This document shows, one piece after another, positions 18,547-28,327 of a DNA stretch of 64,000 nucleotides. The DNA comes from Lachnospiraceae bacterium. GTDB taxonomy: Bacteria > Bacillota > Clostridia > Lachnospirales > Lachnospiraceae. The position numbers and the translations under genes are program-made. The notes under the pieces are model-generated. The model saw nothing but the letters and a program-made list of their open reading frames with translations, was not told the DNA's origin and made no database searches. The stretch is taken from NCBI GenBank assembly GCA_014239155.1, contig JAAZZQ010000088.1, positions 184,888 to 248,887 on the forward strand, read 5' to 3'. Position 1 is the first letter of the stretch. Each line of letters starts with the position of its first letter.

Positions 18547-21500
18547 ATGTTATATAATAAACCATACAAACAGATTGCAATATTGTTGTGTGCCTCAATC
18601 TGTATTGGTAATCCTGCGATTCCCTCTATAGCCAAAACAGCACCCAACAATGTTTTACAAGAATATTCGACAGAATTTAAGAATCAGCATACAAACAACA
18701 ATATTATAGACAACAATTTAAAAAACTCTACATATGAAACTTCTGATTCTGACATTTCGGAATCAATATTTCCTAATAACGAAATTTTTGAGACAAAAAA
18801 CACTGATATCAAAAATATCGAACACGAAATTTCTAATAATACCTCGGATAATAAAAATATTAACGTTGAAACTTCTAATAGTAAAACCTCAGATAATGAA
18901 AACTCTAATGTTGAAATTTCTAATAGCGAAACTTCTGACATTGAAAATGCAGAAACTCCAAGTGGGGGAATTATAGATGGGGAAACTTCTGACACAGAAA
19001 ATAATGAAACTTCTAATATAGAAAACAATGATAATGAGACTTCTGATATAGAAAACAACAATAGTGAAACTTCTGACAATAACAATCCTGATATAGAAGC
19101 CAGTGATGTTGACTCCTCTAATAGCGAAGTTGACAACACAGAAATCAACAATGAGGATATTTCTAATACAGAGCTATTTGATGAAGAAATCGCCTCTACT
19201 GAAACCGAAGTCGACGAGGAAATTTCTTTAGAAGAAACCACAATTGATGAGACTGCTGTAAACTCTGATTTGACGGAGCTAATAGAGACTGCTGTCTCCG
19301 CTTTTCAGAAAATTCTCCAAGAAAAACCATTAATGGCACTCTTGTATCGCACAGAAAGTTATGAAGTACAACGCGAAGCAGGAACTTTTGACAATACAGT
19401 TGCATCTATTGATAGTGGTCATACTCTTTATATTACAGATATTGAAATCCTAGAAGGAGACATTTGGTATCAAGTGCGTTTTTGGAACAATGGTGCAGAA
19501 TATAGTGGATATATAGAGCGTTATTATTTAGCTTATTCAGATGAAGACTGGATTGCTTGGGATAAGGAATATTTAAATGCCAAATATGGTATTTCTCAAG
19601 ATTCTACCAACTATACAGATTTTTCTGATATCCATGCCTTTCCAGCAATCTATCAAGATAGTTTGCGCGCACTCAAGGAACTTCACCCATCATGGGTTTT
19701 TGTCCCTATGCGAACAGGTCTTGATTTTAATACAGTTGTCTCAAACCAAATGGGTGCAAAAAGCCTGATTCAAAATACCACAAGCAATGCATCAAAGGGC
19801 TGGGTTGGCAGCGCATGTCCAACCGAAAGCGGATGGTTCTACGCCACAAAGCCTGCTGTGGCTTACTATTTGAATCCATGCAATTTTCTGACAGAATCCT
19901 ATATTTTTCAGTTTGAACAACAAACCTTTAACACCACTTATCACAATGTTAGTGCAATTCAAAATTTCCTAAACAATACCTTTATGAAAGCAAAAATTCC
20001 TAATGATACATCTGGTAGAACTTACGCACAGGCATTTTATGAAATTGGTCGCAATCGAAAATTAAGTCCCATTCATCTTGCGGCGCGCGTATACCAAGAA
20101 CAAGGCAATGGAACTTCCGGCTTGATATCTGGCACTTATAAAGGTTATGAAGGTTACTACAATTATTTTAATGTTGGTGTAAACGGTTCTTCCACCGATG
20201 AAAAAATTAGAAAAGGGCTAACTTACGCCAAACAAAAAGGCTGGAACACCCGCTTTAAATCTTTAGAAGGCGGCGCCGCTACAATCGGCAACAACTACAT
20301 ATTAAAAGGTCAGGATACTATTTATCTTGAAAAATTTAATGTAGATGTAAACAGTCCTCATGGACTCTACAACCACCAATATATGCAGAATATTCAAGCG
20401 CCTGCCAGCGAATCACTTTCCGCAAAAAAAATGTATTCAGGTGCTGGAAGCCTTAATTCTAGTTTTGTATTTAAAATACCTGTGTATCAGAATATGCCGG
20501 GGGAAAAAGCAATCCAAAGTTTATCTCTTAGTCAGACAGAGCTTTTGCTCTACAGACCAGATACAGTCGAGAATATGCCAACTGATCAGCCTACGCTCAG
20601 CGCAAGTGCTAATGTTTCTGTAAGTATTATACCAGCAGATACCACGGATAACAGAAACATTATTTGGACTTCATCCAACCCCAAAATTGTAACTGTCAAG
20701 GCAAATGAAACCACACAAAGCGCTGTTGTGTCTGCTATATCCACCGGAGAGGCTATTATTACAGCAAAATCTCAAAATGGCAAAACTGCAAAATGTAAAG
20801 TACAAGTAAAGGCACCTATTTATAGCCTAAAATTAGCAAATCTCAATACAGATGCAGATTCCGCCGCCTCTACCTTGTACACTGGCCAGAGTATTACTCT
20901 TACTGCCGATTATATGCCAAAGGATACTACTTCTGATACTCGCATTATCTGGTCTAGCAAAGATCCGTCTATTGCGAGTGTGATTGATGGCAAAGTAACT
21001 GCGCTCTCAAAAGGAACCACAACCATTTCTGCATCAATAGCAGGATTTTCAGCAAACTATGAAATTAATGTAGAAGAATGTACAGTTACTTTCTTATCTC
21101 CTGATTACAAAGTACTCTCCGTCGTATCTACAGAATACGGAAAAACCATACCCGAGAACCAGTTCCCCTCCGTGGACAACGGATCAGAATACCTGTTTAT
21201 CGGCTGGTATACGCAAAAAAATGGACAGGGAACCCGATTTAATGCAGATTCAATTATATATGATAATAACCTTGTATTATATCCTTATTTTGAACAACAG
21301 GGAAAAGGTTTTTATGTAATTCCAGTTGGAGACCAAATTTATACTGGCACGGCAATAAAACCGCAGGTGCATGTATATGATAGTGCTTCTTATGCTGATG
21401 GCAGCACAGAGTTAGTCGAGTTAATTGCAGGGCAAGACTATACAACTACCTACAAAAACAATAAAAATGTAAATACTTCCAATAGTAAATTGCCTACTAT

Positions 21501-23286
21501 CACAATAAAAGGGAAAGGAAACTACACAGGCACAGAAACTGTCACATTTAATATTCTTCCCAAACCACTGACAGACCACGATATTACTGTTGACAATATT
21601 TCTATTGCCTATAATGGAAAAGTTCAAAAATCATTGCCTACTGTTTACCGCAACGGAAAAAAACTTACAAACAAAACAGATTACACACTTTCTTATCCTT
21701 ATGCAGACATCAACGCATACAAAAATGCAGGTGTCTATCCAATTGTGATTCAGGGATCCAAAAATTATACAGGCACACTTACTATATACCAAACTATTAG
21801 CAAAAAGACTATGTTAAGCAAAGTCTCAATTGCGAAAATACCAGATCAAATATACAAGAACGAATTGGTTGACAAAACACAGAATATTGGTATTGTCCCT
21901 GATAAGCTTCAAGTAACTTATCAGAATAAACCATTGATTCAAAGTATTGACAATGGAAAAACAGGCGATTTCACTGTTTCGTACACGAACAATATGCAAA
22001 TTGGAACAGCTACTGCAACTATTACTGCAGTAGAGGGAAGCGCATATGCGGGTTCCAAAAGCATCACCTACAAAATTACAGGAACCAATATCAACAAAGC
22101 AAAAGTAGAAGGACTCCTTCCAAAAACATATACAGGCATTGAATCTGACGTATGGCAGAACAATGTGACATTAACTGTAAATAACACGCTTCTAAAGGAA
22201 AGTAAAGATAATGGTATTACAGGTGATTATATTGTCTCCTACAACAATACTTCTAAAGCAGGGACGGCATCAATTCAATTTCAAGGAATTAATGCGTACA
22301 GTGGAACGCTTAAAAAGACTTACAAAATTACAGGTTATAACCTTTCAGATGGCAACAATAGACCAAATACATCTATTACAATGGCTTACTGCACAGAGGA
22401 TGCCCCCTCCAAACAAATACCAATTACAAACTTGTCTCAGATAGTTTCTCCTTACATAAAAGGAGGTGCAAAACCACAAATTAAACTGTATCACAATGGT
22501 AATGCACTCGTATCTGGCAAAGATTACACAGTATCCTACAGCAAGAACACGTCTGTCACAACAGACAACACACCTACACATAAGCTTCCACAAATAATCA
22601 TAAAAGGTAAAGGTAGCTTTCACGGAACACTCACAGGCACATGGCGCATTACAGATGGAGCAATGTCTGACACAAACAGGAAGCTGACCATGACAGCAAA
22701 GGATATTTCTTATCAAAAAAAATCTGGCATCTACAAAACAAACTTATCCATAGTAGATGTCAATGGCAAAAAACTTACAGCTGGCAAAGATTATGACAAA
22801 ACGATTACTTATACCTATGTAAATGACACACAAGTTTCTACAATATCTGCATTGCAAGTGCTTAGAAAGGCGGGAGAACCTGTCGGTCCAAAAGATATTA
22901 TCAGTGCAGGTACACAAATTCAAGCCACTGTAAAAGGTATTGGTGCTTACGCTGGAGCTGGAAATGCATCACTATCTACAACTTACCGAATTGTGACTGC
23001 TGACATCGCGAAAGCAAAAGTAAAAATTGCTTTAAAAACCTATCAAAACGGCAGAGAAGTTCAGCTCAATCCAAATGATATCAAACTTACTGCCAACAAC
23101 GAAGAACTAATATATGGTAAAGATTATATTATTGATGAGAATAGTTATGCAAACAATACCAAAAAAGGAAAGGCGACTGTTATACTGCGCGGTATTGGCA
23201 AAAATTATGGCGGACAGCGAAAGGTTACTTTTATTATCGGATCGAAAACACTTGCATGGTGGAAAAATATACTTAATTATACGTAA
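18547..23286 (+). CDS. Secreted multidomain wall hydrolase with Ig-like repeats
   Basis: 1579 aa with an N-terminal signal peptide (about residues 1-30). A low-complexity Ser/Glu/Thr/Asp/Asn region of NSETSDIEN-type repeats spans ~55-235. An SH3-like segment (~265-330) precedes a glucosaminidase-like domain (~360-610, with ARVYQEQGNGTSG and YYNYFNVG). Two BIG2-type bacterial Ig domains follow (~660-860), then a Listeria-Bacteroides repeat (FIGWYTQKNGQG) and several MBG-like repeats with GKGNYTGT/GKDYTVSY motifs. No LPXTG or surface-layer anchor is seen; the SH3-like part may bind the wall. RBS AGGAG precedes the ATG. It converges with and overlaps the FHA gene by 14 bp. Role: cell-surface muralytic or adhesin-like protein. 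Confidence 0.85.
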   Translation: MLYNKPYKQIAILLCASICIGNPAIPSIAKTAPNNVLQEYSTEFKNQHTNNNIIDNNLKNSTYETSDSDISESIFPNNEIFETKNTDIKNIEHEISNNTSDNKNINVETSNSKTSDNENSNVEISNSETSDIENAETPSGGIIDGETSDTENNETSNIENNDNETSDIENNNSETSDNNNPDIEASDVDSSNSEVDNTEINNEDISNTELFDEEIASTETEVDEEISLEETTIDETAVNSDLTELIETAVSAFQKILQEKPLMALLYRTESYEVQREAGTFDNTVASIDSGHTLYITDIEILEGDIWYQVRFWNNGAEYSGYIERYYLAYSDEDWIAWDKEYLNAKYGISQDSTNYTDFSDIHAFPAIYQDSLRALKELHPSWVFVPMRTGLDFNTVVSNQMGAKSLIQNTTSNASKGWVGSACPTESGWFYATKPAVAYYLNPCNFLTESYIFQFEQQTFNTTYHNVSAIQNFLNNTFMKAKIPNDTSGRTYAQAFYEIGRNRKLSPIHLAARVYQEQGNGTSGLISGTYKGYEGYYNYFNVGVNGSSTDEKIRKGLTYAKQKGWNTRFKSLEGGAATIGNNYILKGQDTIYLEKFNVDVNSPHGLYNHQYMQNIQAPASESLSAKKMYSGAGSLNSSFVFKIPVYQNMPGEKAIQSLSLSQTELLLYRPDTVENMPTDQPTLSASANVSVSIIPADTTDNRNIIWTSSNPKIVTVKANETTQSAVVSAISTGEAIITAKSQNGKTAKCKVQVKAPIYSLKLANLNTDADSAASTLYTGQSITLTADYMPKDTTSDTRIIWSSKDPSIASVIDGKVTALSKGTTTISASIAGFSANYEINVEECTVTFLSPDYKVLSVVSTEYGKTIPENQFPSVDNGSEYLFIGWYTQKNGQGTRFNADSIIYDNNLVLYPYFEQQGKGFYVIPVGDQIYTGTAIKPQVHVYDSASYADGSTELVELIAGQDYTTTYKNNKNVNTSNSKLPTITIKGKGNYTGTETVTFNILPKPLTDHDITVDNISIAYNGKVQKSLPTVYRNGKKLTNKTDYTLSYPYADINAYKNAGVYPIVIQGSKNYTGTLTIYQTISKKTMLSKVSIAKIPDQIYKNELVDKTQNIGIVPDKLQVTYQNKPLIQSIDNGKTGDFTVSYTNNMQIGTATATITAVEGSAYAGSKSITYKITGTNINKAKVEGLLPKTYTGIESDVWQNNVTLTVNNTLLKESKDNGITGDYIVSYNNTSKAGTASIQFQGINAYSGTLKKTYKITGYNLSDGNNRPNTSITMAYCTEDAPSKQIPITNLSQIVSPYIKGGAKPQIKLYHNGNALVSGKDYTVSYSKNTSVTTDNTPTHKLPQIIIKGKGSFHGTLTGTWRITDGAMSDTNRKLTMTAKDISYQKKSGIYKTNLSIVDVNGKKLTAGKDYDKTITYTYVNDTQVSTISALQVLRKAGEPVGPKDIISAGTQIQATVKGIGAYAGAGNASLSTTYRIVTADIAKAKVKIALKTYQNGREVQLNPNDIKLTANNEELIYGKDYIIDENSYANNTKKGKATVILRGIGKNYGGQRKVTFIIGSKTLAWWKNILNYT

Positions 23287-24700
23287 AACAAGTTCTTCCA
23301 AACCTAAGCTTATCTCCTGGCTCCAATGCAACAGATTGATTTACTTCCAGCATAACTCCGTTATGTATTGTACCATTTGTTGAATTTAAATCACACAAAT
23401 ATACTTTTCCATTATGTTCCTCAAAGCGCGCATGCATTTTGCTGACTGTTGTGTCGTCCAGTACTAAATCCGATACACTTGCAAGTTTTCCAACAGTCAT
23501 TGGTAGCCTATCCAACGGAATATGAACTTCCTTTCCGTTGAGTCTGCCACACAATATCCGCTCCTCCACAATATTATCTCCGAGATACATAGTCTCACCA
23601 CAAGTATTAGAATAGCACATTTCCTCATTGTTAGTTTTTTTATCATTTTGCTGTGTATCTGGTGGCTGGCAAAAATACGCATACTGATCTTCGATGTCTT
23701 GCTCAGTGCAGTCAGTATTATTCTTTATACTGACTGCACTGTTATTTTGCCTCCTCTTTTTTATAAAACAACAGAAAAATAAAACTGCAGCTGCCGTAGC
23801 CATTCCGGTTGCTCCGTATAAATAAAATTCATTGTTTCTGCTTAATTGTATGGAATGAGACACACGTGTCCCCAGTAAAATTGTACTGGCACACAAAACA
23901 ATAAACACACAAAAAATCCCACCCACTAAGTCTGCTATATTCTTTTTGGGTTGTACATCTTCTTTTCTCGTGTTCTCTTCCGATGCTTCTTCCTGAATCC
24001 TGCAAAAATGACTGGAAGTATTCCTATCTTTGTCAAAAACCAGCTCTTCTCTTACCTCTCCAGTAACTGACAGACTTTTCTCTGCAAAGATTCCAATTGC
24101 CTGTTCTCTCCTCTGTGCTATACTCACAATAACATGCTCTATCATTTTTTCAATCTCACTAATCACATAATTTGGATTTCTTGTATAGCGATATATTTGG
24201 TATCCCAGCATCACTGCCTGTTCATCAGTGTGATCAATTTTTGTCAAAATTTCATCAATGAACTCCATAAAAGACAGACGGACATCACCTTCATATTCTG
24301 GATAACAAACAAAATACGGTTCCATTTTCTCCACATCCACATAAATTAATTCTGGTCTAATCATAATTTGCGCTCCATCCAGAAGATATTCTTCCAATCT
24401 ATCAAACAATTTTACACATCCGGAAAGCAGTCTTGTCAGATCATCATATCGAATTTCACGCTTATCATAAAGACGCTCCAGTGACTGCAAAGAATTAATT
24501 TCATAATAAAATTTACTCTCTCCATTTATTTGCCTGTGTGTGACCTTCAATAGCCCGGGAATATGATTTTCCAGAAGCATTCTTGTGCGATAATCCGTCC
24601 TTTTTTCTCCATCTTTTCCAAAAAAATTGCATTTACTTAACACAATATAATTGTGATTCATACTTCTCTCGAAACTAATATTTGGCAACTCTTCTCTCAT
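23273..24700 (-). CDS. DUF6382/FHA-domain protein of the Tad locus
   Basis: 475 aa. The N-terminal ~190 residues form a conserved domain found before FHA domains in clostridial Tad loci (DUF6382-like). Two hydrophobic segments lie in the middle (~265-285 and ~300-318). The C-terminal FHA domain (~395-470) has SDLVLDDTTVSKMHARF and LCDLNSTNGT, the phosphothreonine-binding signature. Thus it is a membrane-anchored phosphopeptide reader. It is the last gene of the Tad operon and suggests control of pilus assembly by Ser/Thr phosphorylation (inference). Confidence 0.85.
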   Translation of the reverse strand: MREELPNISFERSMNHNYIVLSKCNFFGKDGEKRTDYRTRMLLENHIPGLLKVTHRQINGESKFYYEINSLQSLERLYDKREIRYDDLTRLLSGCVKLFDRLEEYLLDGAQIMIRPELIYVDVEKMEPYFVCYPEYEGDVRLSFMEFIDEILTKIDHTDEQAVMLGYQIYRYTRNPNYVISEIEKMIEHVIVSIAQRREQAIGIFAEKSLSVTGEVREELVFDKDRNTSSHFCRIQEEASEENTRKEDVQPKKNIADLVGGIFCVFIVLCASTILLGTRVSHSIQLSRNNEFYLYGATGMATAAAVLFFCCFIKKRRQNNSAVSIKNNTDCTEQDIEDQYAYFCQPPDTQQNDKKTNNEEMCYSNTCGETMYLGDNIVEERILCGRLNGKEVHIPLDRLPMTVGKLASVSDLVLDDTTVSKMHARFEEHNGKVYLCDLNSTNGTIHNGVMLEVNQSVALEPGDKLRFGRTCFTYN

Positions 24701-24729
24701 GCCAAATCCCCCTTACATTGATAATTCTA

Positions 24730-25203
24730 TCATTCATTAATTAACATAAAACTGCGAATTGTTCGTGTTGAATTAAGTCTTTTTGCACTTTTGGTAACTT
24801 TAATTGTCATATCAATATCAGATACATATTCGCCAAGCCATGTAATAAAAGGCATATTTATTTCAGAATTATAAGTCACTGTCACTTGTTTAGAATCCAC
24901 AGACACCTCGTAAGAAAAATTTCGCAAAGCAAACAATCTTTCCTCGACAAGTCTTCTTGCTGCTGTGCGTGCTACCGCCTCGGCTTCTGTAGCAGACGAA
25001 ATATAACTTCCTGCTCCTCTCAGTGAAGCCTCATATGCACAGTGCTCCATAACACATCTATCATAACTATAAATTGCCAAGAAAATCATTACCACTGTAA
25101 AGAGCATTACTATTGGCAGAATCAAAGCTGCTTCCACCGTAAAATATGCCGCTTCAGAAATCTGCTGACCATTTTTAACACAGTATTTTGTACTTGCGCT
25201 CAA
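24730..25203 (-). CDS. TadE-like minor pilin
   Basis: About 157 aa from a TTG at 25203 whose TTGA overlaps the stop of the prepilin peptidase gene; AGGTG lies 8 nt upstream. A longer in-frame start at 25356 would run through the peptidase gene. A short basic N-terminus precedes the prepilin-like hydrophobic helix AAYFTVEAALILPIVMLF with the conserved Glu. Role: pseudopilin that is processed by the neighbouring peptidase and built into the Tad machine. Confidence 0.8.
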   Translation of the reverse strand: MSASTKYCVKNGQQISEAAYFTVEAALILPIVMLFTVVMIFLAIYSYDRCVMEHCAYEASLRGAGSYISSATEAEAVARTAARRLVEERLFALRNFSYEVSVDSKQVTVTYNSEINMPFITWLGEYVSDIDMTIKVTKSAKRLNSTRTIRSFMLINE

Positions 25204-25646
25204 CAAATTAACACCTGTCCTGCGCAAAATGCATATCCTGCAAACACTGCAGGCAGAAACGGAAGTCGTGTCTGCCTGTTTCCTCTGCGAAACAGCACAA
25301 TTCCAATAGCCACCACAGCCATTAGAAAAGATGCAATACAGACCACAATCAAACATCTGCGTGCACCAAACACTAGACCAATGGCAGTGATAACAATTCC
25401 ATCTCCCTTGCCAATCTGTTCTTTTGATGCAATAGAAATTCCAATAGTACAGAAACCGATTATTATACCTCCCACAATGCTTAAAATATTATGATTTGTC
25501 ATAAAAGGAACTGTTATAAGACACACCAAAAACAAAATCCAAAGCAGACGTCTGCTGACCATCTGTTTTCTAATATCTGTGATTCCTGCCAAAAACAACA
25601 GGCCTCCAATTATTATAATTAAACCATTTTGTATTAATAATTGCAT
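25200..25646 (-). CDS. Prepilin peptidase (A24 family, TadV/CpaA type)
   Basis: 148 aa, mostly membrane helices. The two catalytic Asp residues are seen in AGITDIRKQMVSRR and in the GxGD motif GKGDG. The short form without the methylase domain is usual for CpaA/TadV. It cleaves Flp and TadE-type leaders at the membrane. It is translationally coupled with the downstream TadE-like gene by a 4-nt overlap. Confidence 0.9.
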   Translation of the reverse strand: MQLLIQNGLIIIIGGLLFLAGITDIRKQMVSRRLLWILFLVCLITVPFMTNHNILSIVGGIIIGFCTIGISIASKEQIGKGDGIVITAIGLVFGARRCLIVVCIASFLMAVVAIGIVLFRRGNRQTRLPFLPAVFAGYAFCAGQVLIC

Positions 25647-25696
25647 ATGTTTATCCTTTCTTTCCTATATAAATAATGGATATTGTCTTAAATTTC

Positions 25697-26596
25697 TTAT
25701 CCACATTTACTGCAAGCACCTCTTCCACCTATATCTGAGATTGGAACTGCGAGGATTGTTCTCTTTAACTTGCCACAACCAAGTGTTGCATGGTATTTAT
25801 CCCCATACTGCGTAATATATACTGTGTTTCCACAAGAAGCTGCACACTCTTCACAAGCATAATATTTTCCACCACTTTGGTTCCTCTGTGTATCCAGAAA
25901 ATTTTTGTCGACTGATGTTATCGACAACCTTAGATAACTACACACCCTAGAGCGATGATATACAATCCCCTTTGGTGTTATGTACACAATTTCTTCCTCG
26001 TCTATATCATCTGTATTATTTTTAGCATTGTCATAACCAGTCCATGCTCTTGTGCGCATTCTATTATAAAAGATTCGTTTTTGATAGCCAACAATTGCTA
26101 CCGGCGGTTTAATAGCATATTCTGCAATAAGATCAATACAGTCGTTATCCTGCATCACAGAGGAACGAAGCCAAGAAATCGCATTCGCTCCTCCCGCAAG
26201 AGGCGAACTATCCAGATAATCATTTCCTAGTTTCGCCTTCACTTTTTTGGCTGCATAGAGGTAGGTCAATCCAAGCGATTCCGTGGCACCTGAATTGCCT
26301 CCTCCAAGTGCCCGATACTCATACCCATATACTGCCATTTGTTTTGCTGTATCATGCATTGCTGCACTCATATTTCCTTGTAACCGATATAGTTCTATTA
26401 TCGACATTACATTGATAAATGCAAATAAAAATAACGGTAAAACAAGACAAGCTTCTATTGTCATGCTCGCCTTTCTGCCAGAGGAGCAGGCGGATATTCT
26501 TTTTAATGCAGTGAGTAGAACTCTAAATTGTGAGAGCAAGACTCCTCCTTTCTGATTCTCATGTATTTGTTTTGTTTTCTGCATCCAAAAGAACAT
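25697..26596 (-). CDS. TadE/TadF-like pseudopilin with Cys-rich C-terminus
   Basis: 299 aa. The prepilin helix ASMTIEACLVLPLFLFAFIN (about residues 43-62) carries the conserved Glu. The C-terminal ~90 residues have paired His/Cys motifs (YHRSRVCSYL, YYACEECAASCG, YHATLGCGKL, GACSKCG), suggesting disulfides or metal binding outside the cell. A TTG at 26539 directly after AGAAAGGAGG is a plausible alternative start and would shorten the leader to a typical length. Role: minor pilin of the Tad apparatus. Confidence 0.8.
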   Translation of the reverse strand: MFFWMQKTKQIHENQKGGVLLSQFRVLLTALKRISACSSGRKASMTIEACLVLPLFLFAFINVMSIIELYRLQGNMSAAMHDTAKQMAVYGYEYRALGGGNSGATESLGLTYLYAAKKVKAKLGNDYLDSSPLAGGANAISWLRSSVMQDNDCIDLIAEYAIKPPVAIVGYQKRIFYNRMRTRAWTGYDNAKNNTDDIDEEEIVYITPKGIVYHRSRVCSYLRLSITSVDKNFLDTQRNQSGGKYYACEECAASCGNTVYITQYGDKYHATLGCGKLKRTILAVPISDIGGRGACSKCG

Positions 26597-26691
26597 CCGC
26601 CCACCCCTCTTTTACTGTTATAAGCTCTTCAAAATCCTCTCACATAATAAGTACAAAAAATTTTGAGAGTTTCTTTGTGCATTTCTATTTG

Positions 26692-28149
26692 TTATTTGTA
26701 ACACATCTTCCTGTAAAACACAAAATCATGCCCACGTGCATCCTCAAATCCAAAATTTACTTTGATATAATCGATACATCTATCTATCCGAAAATACTGA
26801 TTACCATCTGTCTGACGCAAATCCATTTCTACAACATCAAAGCTTCGCTCTACCTTTTTCTCCTTATTCATCAATCCCAAAAAAACTCTTAGATAGTCCT
26901 GATAGGATAATCCTTTATTATTTGTAGAATTTTCATAAAAGTTTCCCGTTAAAATTCCTGTAAGGCTTGTACTCCACTCTTTGTGCTCTTTCATTAAAGA
27001 AACACGCCCGCCGTCCAATAATTGGCGCATGTCACACGTTGCCTCTGCTAATGCCCATATCCCTAAAATAATTGCAGAGAGCATATCAGAAAATTCTGGT
27101 GAAAGTAACAGAGAGCAAATAACCAATGCCACAAAGTCTACCTCCGATTTTCTGACAGAATCCGCATAGAGGCTACTTAAATTTGCTGCTGCCCTAAGCG
27201 AAAACAATATTTCTACACTTCGTCTAAGATTGGCTGCATCACTGTTAAAGCCATACAAAATATACTCATTTTGGTATTTGAGCAGACCTTCCTCTTTTGG
27301 CTGCGTATAACAACCATACATTTTTATTAGATATTCCCCAAAAATCAATTCATCTATAAGTTTATCTGGTCTGTCTGCGTCTTTGTGTAACCCAGTTCCC
27401 TCATTAATCTTCCCATTTTTCTTACGCGCAGAAAAATATGGTCCTCTATTCATAACTGCCCCAGATACAGATTTTCCTTTTGGAAGTACCAATTTGAGCA
27501 ATCCTTCCCCAGCAAACATATCAAATAAACCAGAAACCTTCTGATAGGAATATCCTTCTTCACTCTCTGCACCAATTTCTTGAATTTCTTTTTGCTCTAA
27601 AGCTTCCTCAAATTCTTGCTTTCGGGCAGCAGTATCACTGTACACATCTTTCTCTGTCAAACCATTGCTTTTTACAATATCCATATGTTCTTGTACTCTG
27701 GATAACAAATCACCACCGTAAACCGCCTTCATATAATGGACTGCCTGCGCTTTCCATACCATACAGTGATCATCACTTGCATAGGATACTTCATCAATTT
27801 CCAGATAGGGATTACGCAGTTTTAAAAGAGTATGTTCTCCAAATAAAAACAAATCTTTTTCTGGGTTCATATTATAATTCATATAATCTGACAAATGTGT
27901 CTCCACCATACCAACTCCCCCGTTTTTGCCCCCATATGAAGAATCAATAAAGAACAACTTATATTGTTGCAACAACATCCTGTTATATTCTGCAAAAACA
28001 GAATCAACTCCCAAATCTGCGACCAATTCTGCCTGCGCTCTCACAGCGCCTGTCGCCGCGCCCTCAATTAACACGAAGAGCAGCGACAGAACAATTCCAA
28101 AAATGAGTGATAAATATACTGTCAGATATGCATTATATTTTGTTTGCAT
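26692..28149 (-). CDS. DUF5702-type Tad-locus protein
   Basis: About 485 aa from the ATG at 28149 (MQTKYNAYLTVYLSL), which lies inside the Flp1 gene's end; a longer in-frame start at 28212 runs far into that gene. An N-terminal hydrophobic helix of TadG/TadE style (AYLTVYLSLIFGIVLSLLF) is followed by a long extracytoplasmic region. Family members of this form occur regularly beside TadE/F genes in Firmicutes. A role as pseudopilin or pilus-associated adhesin is inferred. Confidence 0.75.
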   Translation of the reverse strand: MQTKYNAYLTVYLSLIFGIVLSLLFVLIEGAATGAVRAQAELVADLGVDSVFAEYNRMLLQQYKLFFIDSSYGGKNGGVGMVETHLSDYMNYNMNPEKDLFLFGEHTLLKLRNPYLEIDEVSYASDDHCMVWKAQAVHYMKAVYGGDLLSRVQEHMDIVKSNGLTEKDVYSDTAARKQEFEEALEQKEIQEIGAESEEGYSYQKVSGLFDMFAGEGLLKLVLPKGKSVSGAVMNRGPYFSARKKNGKINEGTGLHKDADRPDKLIDELIFGEYLIKMYGCYTQPKEEGLLKYQNEYILYGFNSDAANLRRSVEILFSLRAAANLSSLYADSVRKSEVDFVALVICSLLLSPEFSDMLSAIILGIWALAEATCDMRQLLDGGRVSLMKEHKEWSTSLTGILTGNFYENSTNNKGLSYQDYLRVFLGLMNKEKKVERSFDVVEMDLRQTDGNQYFRIDRCIDYIKVNFGFEDARGHDFVFYRKMCYK

Positions 28150-28300
28150 TATCGGAAACCTTTTTGAGCAGTTTTTCCGCCAGCGCTTTGATTTTCTCTT
28201 TAAAAAGTGCAACCAACATAATCAAAACGACAATAATCAGTACAACCTCCACAGTACCCATTCCATCCTCTTCTTTTAAAAAGTTTGTAAAATTTCTCAT
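28133..28300 (-). CDS. Flp1-like major pilin subunit
   Basis: 55-aa gene: a short acidic leader (FLKEEDGMG) precedes the hydrophobic pilin helix TVEVVLIIVVLIMLVALF, then a Lys-rich amphipathic tail ending DNANKI. Glu at position +5 of the predicted mature protein and Gly before the cleavage site fit Flp-family processing. AAGGAG lies 8 nt before the ATG at 28300. It sits between the TadC and DUF5702 genes, overlapping the latter by 17 bp. This is the likely main structural pilin of the locus. Confidence 0.85.
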   Translation of the reverse strand: MRNFTNFLKEEDGMGTVEVVLIIVVLIMLVALFKEKIKALAEKLLKKVSDNANKI

Positions 28301-28327
28301 AGTTCTCTCCTTTCATTTCTTTGTATC

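Noticed and set aside
18684..19241. 185-aa Ser-rich minus-strand frame
   Set aside because: It is the antisense shadow of the SETSD-type repeats of the surface protein; no RBS and biased composition.
25204..25356. Longer N-terminus for the TadE-like pilin
   Set aside because: It would run through the prepilin peptidase gene and gives a Cys-rich leader unlike pilins; the TTG at 25203 has an RBS and a normal leader.
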